Assembly: GCF_037076345.1 (NCBI RefSeq)
Contig: NZ_AP024702.1
Location: 1,674,001 to 1,738,000, forward strand
Length of the DNA stretch: 64,000 bases
From: Haloferula helveola
GTDB lineage: Bacteria; Verrucomicrobiota; Verrucomicrobiia; Verrucomicrobiales; Akkermansiaceae
Direction of reading: 5' to 3'
Part shown: positions 62,282 through 64,000 of the stretch, one piece after another
Numbering within the stretch: position 1 is the stretch's first letter
How the letters are laid out: every line of letters starts with the position of its first letter
Translations under genes and position numbers: made by a program
The notes under the pieces: generated by a model
Database searches by the model: none
What the model was told of the DNA's origin: nothing
What the model saw: the letters and a program-made list of their open reading frames with translations, nothing else

Positions 62282-63349
62282 ATGGAATTCGTGACTGTCG
62301 CGGCGTTGAAGCAGCAGGCCGGTGAGCAACCGCAACGGCTTGCCGTGGATGCCGAACTTCAGGGGCGCAGCGAGCGGCAGACGAAGACCGGCAAACCCTA
62401 CCTCGTGCTCTCGTTCGCCGATGCGACCGGCAGCTTCAACCTCAACGCATGGTCGGACGCGCCGCTGTTCGAAGCGGCGTCGCAGTTCGGCGACGGCACC
62501 GTGCTGCGGCTCGACGCCGAGTGGACTCAGAACCAGTGGGGCGTCAATGCGGCCAACCTGTCTTGGGAGCGACTCGATAGCGACGCGCTCGAAACCTTCT
62601 ACGCCGGCGATGCCGAGACCGCGGAGCGGCAACGGGCGGCATGGAAGACGATCCGCGATTTCTGCTCGAGCATCGCCGACCCCCGCCTGTCGACCCTGTG
62701 CGCGCATTTCCTCGATGAATACGGCGCCCGCTTCCGACGGGCCGCCGCCGCCCGCAAGAACCACCACGCGCGTCGCGGCGGACTGGCCGAACACGTCGCC
62801 CAGATGATGTGCGCGGCCGACGCGTTCTGCTCGGTCTATCCGCAGCTCAACCGGGATCTCATGCTCGCCGGCGTTTTGTTCCACGACTGCGGGAAGCTTT
62901 GGGAAAACCAGTATCCCGAGCAGGGATTCGCGCAGGGACACTCGCTCTACGGCGAAATGCTCGGCCACATCCCGCTCGGCATCGAACTGGTCAACAAGCT
63001 CTGGCACGAGATCCTCGAAACGCCCGCCGCGAAGGGCTGGTTGGCCGAAGAGCCGCCGAGCGAACATGTGAGGCTGCACCTGATGCACCTGATCGCCGCC
63101 CATCACGGCGCGCTTGAGTTCGGATCCCCCACCCTGCCACGGACACCCGAAGCATTCGCGCTCCACCACATCGACAACCTCGATGCCAAACTGGAGATGA
63201 TGAAGGACGCCTACGCCGAGTCGAACGAGCTCGCCGACGGCATTTACGAAAAGCGATTTCCCCTGCCGGCCAATCCGGTCGCTCCCCTGCCGGCCTACGA
63301 GGCCGCGCCCGAATCACCCGCCAAGCCTGCGGGCGACCTTCTGCTCTGA
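62282..63349 (+). CDS. YhaM-like 3'-5' exoribonuclease (OB fold plus HD domain)
   Basis: The 355-residue protein has an N-terminal OB-fold nucleic-acid-binding domain (about 5-95, with SERQTKTGKPYLVLSFAD) and an HD domain. The HD domain has HHARRGGLAEHV, the metal pair in LFHDCGKL and IAAHHG, the set seen in YhaM exonucleases of Firmicutes and relatives. It likely trims RNA or DNA from the 3' end. ATG 62282 is preferred over one four codons earlier. It is followed by recO. Confidence 0.85.
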   Translation: MEFVTVAALKQQAGEQPQRLAVDAELQGRSERQTKTGKPYLVLSFADATGSFNLNAWSDAPLFEAASQFGDGTVLRLDAEWTQNQWGVNAANLSWERLDSDALETFYAGDAETAERQRAAWKTIRDFCSSIADPRLSTLCAHFLDEYGARFRRAAAARKNHHARRGGLAEHVAQMMCAADAFCSVYPQLNRDLMLAGVLFHDCGKLWENQYPEQGFAQGHSLYGEMLGHIPLGIELVNKLWHEILETPAAKGWLAEEPPSEHVRLHLMHLIAAHHGALEFGSPTLPRTPEAFALHHIDNLDAKLEMMKDAYAESNELADGIYEKRFPLPANPVAPLPAYEAAPESPAKPAGDLLL

Positions 63350-63400
63350 TTTCCCGGCTTGCCGGAACTTCGGCCTGCGGCAAGGGTTCACCCGATTGTC

Positions 63401-63973
63401 ATGGAGAGCTCCGACGCCATCCTCACGCGGCTGACGAAGCTCACCGACACCAGCCTGATCGTGCACTGGTTCACCGAGTCGTGCGGGTTGATCAAAACGG
63501 TCGCCAAGGGCGCGCGCCGGCCCAAGAGCCCGTTCGCCGGGAAGCTCGACCTGTTTTTCTCCGCCGAAGTCCACTGGGCGGAGGCCCGGCGTGGCGAGCT
63601 CCACTCGCTGCGGGAAGTCTCGCCCCAATCATGCCGCGAACGGATCCGCCGCGACTACCCGACCACCCTGCTGGCCGCCTATTTCTGCCGCTTGCTCGAA
63701 ACCGCGGTCGAACACCAGCACCCGGAACCGGAGCTGTATGACCTGCTGCGACGCGGCCTCGACCACATCAACGCGTCCGGAGCCTCGGAAAATGCGTTGT
63801 TTCACTTCGAAAGTGAGCTTGCACGGCTGCTCGGCCTCGGTAACGAGAAGCGACGGGGGGCACCGGCGCTGCGAGAAGCGCTCGGCGGACTCCCAAACCA
63901 GCGGGAACAAGTGCTCGCGAGTTTCGATAATCCCCAGAAAATCCACTTTCCAGATCACAAATCCGAGGTTTAA
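63401..63973 (+). CDS. recO: DNA repair protein RecO
   Basis: RecO helps load RecA on SSB-coated single-stranded DNA in the RecFOR pathway. The 190-residue protein starts with the RecO OB fold (ESSDAILTRLTKLTDTSLIVHWFTES, residues 2-27, and GLIKTVAKGARRPKSPF). A shortened helical C-terminal domain follows with no zinc cysteines. It is about 50 residues shorter than E. coli RecO, as in some other phyla. ATG 63401 puts the OB fold directly at the start. Confidence 0.82.
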   Translation: MESSDAILTRLTKLTDTSLIVHWFTESCGLIKTVAKGARRPKSPFAGKLDLFFSAEVHWAEARRGELHSLREVSPQSCRERIRRDYPTTLLAAYFCRLLETAVEHQHPEPELYDLLRRGLDHINASGASENALFHFESELARLLGLGNEKRRGAPALREALGGLPNQREQVLASFDNPQKIHFPDHKSEV

Positions 63974-64000
63974 TCGTATATACAAATTATGGACTCTCCA

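Overview
The window looks like chromosome from a high-GC Verrucomicrobiota bacterium, most like the Verrucomicrobiaceae (Haloferula/Luteolibacter type). This is inferred from gene content: two giant autotransporter-associated beta-strand repeat (PATR) surface proteins with a typical verrucomicrobial C-terminus, secreted Gfo/Idh/MocA oxidoreductases, a SUMF1-type protein, orphan RHS tails, and a MoxR/DUF58/vWA/DUF4159 operon. Many genes lack a clear Shine-Dalgarno sequence and many neighbours overlap by ATGA or TGATG. No rRNA, tRNA or CRISPR array was recognised.

Region by region. 1-5.5 kb is accessory: three RHS core fragments cut off from any full-length rhs gene, each overlapping a small downstream gene (candidate immunity proteins), then a XerD-like tyrosine recombinase. 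5.5-12.4 kb holds bioD, a tiny CdaR-like membrane protein and the diadenylate cyclase cdaA; a zinc-ribbon membrane protein; an ECF sigma/anti-sigma operon with DUF1573 and rhodanese-like proteins; and a vapBC module with a double palindromic operator. 12.4-22.9 kb holds an FAD oxidoreductase paired with a lone acyl carrier protein, two Gfo/Idh/MocA proteins flanking an MFS transporter, a SUMF1-type protein, a second MFS transporter, and a beta-propeller/ApbE fusion. 22.9-25.9 kb is leuC-TraB/GumN-leuD.

26.0-28.6 kb is the most unusual locus. Four tandem, nearly identical genes for 54-56 residue peptides each have their own promoter (TTGACC-N18-TAnnnn) and their own intrinsic terminator. They are followed by a prenyl-diphosphate-synthase-like enzyme with two DDxxD motifs. 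Small peptides with an invariant FWYC near the C-terminus next to a prenyltransferase resemble the ComX/ComQ pheromone arrangement. I propose a multi-copy prenylated-peptide system; this is inference, and the coding and transcription signals are what the sequence shows directly.

28.6-40.9 kb is one eight-gene minus-strand operon: MoxR ATPase, gluzincin-like protein, DUF58, two vWA membrane proteins, a large coiled-coil membrane protein, DUF4159, and a metallophosphatase/tetraheme cytochrome fusion. 41-46.9 kb has two tiny cysteine-rich lipoproteins, asd, a farnesyl/geranylgeranyl diphosphate synthase, a zinc-ribbon protein and a NarL-type two-component system. 47-59.2 kb is the two PATR giants, which share an almost identical promoter module (CCCCC-N4-GGGGG directly before the -35) and lie next to that two-component system. 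59.3-64 kb carries pfkA, a DUF1328 membrane protein, two conserved hypotheticals, a YhaM-like HD exonuclease and recO.
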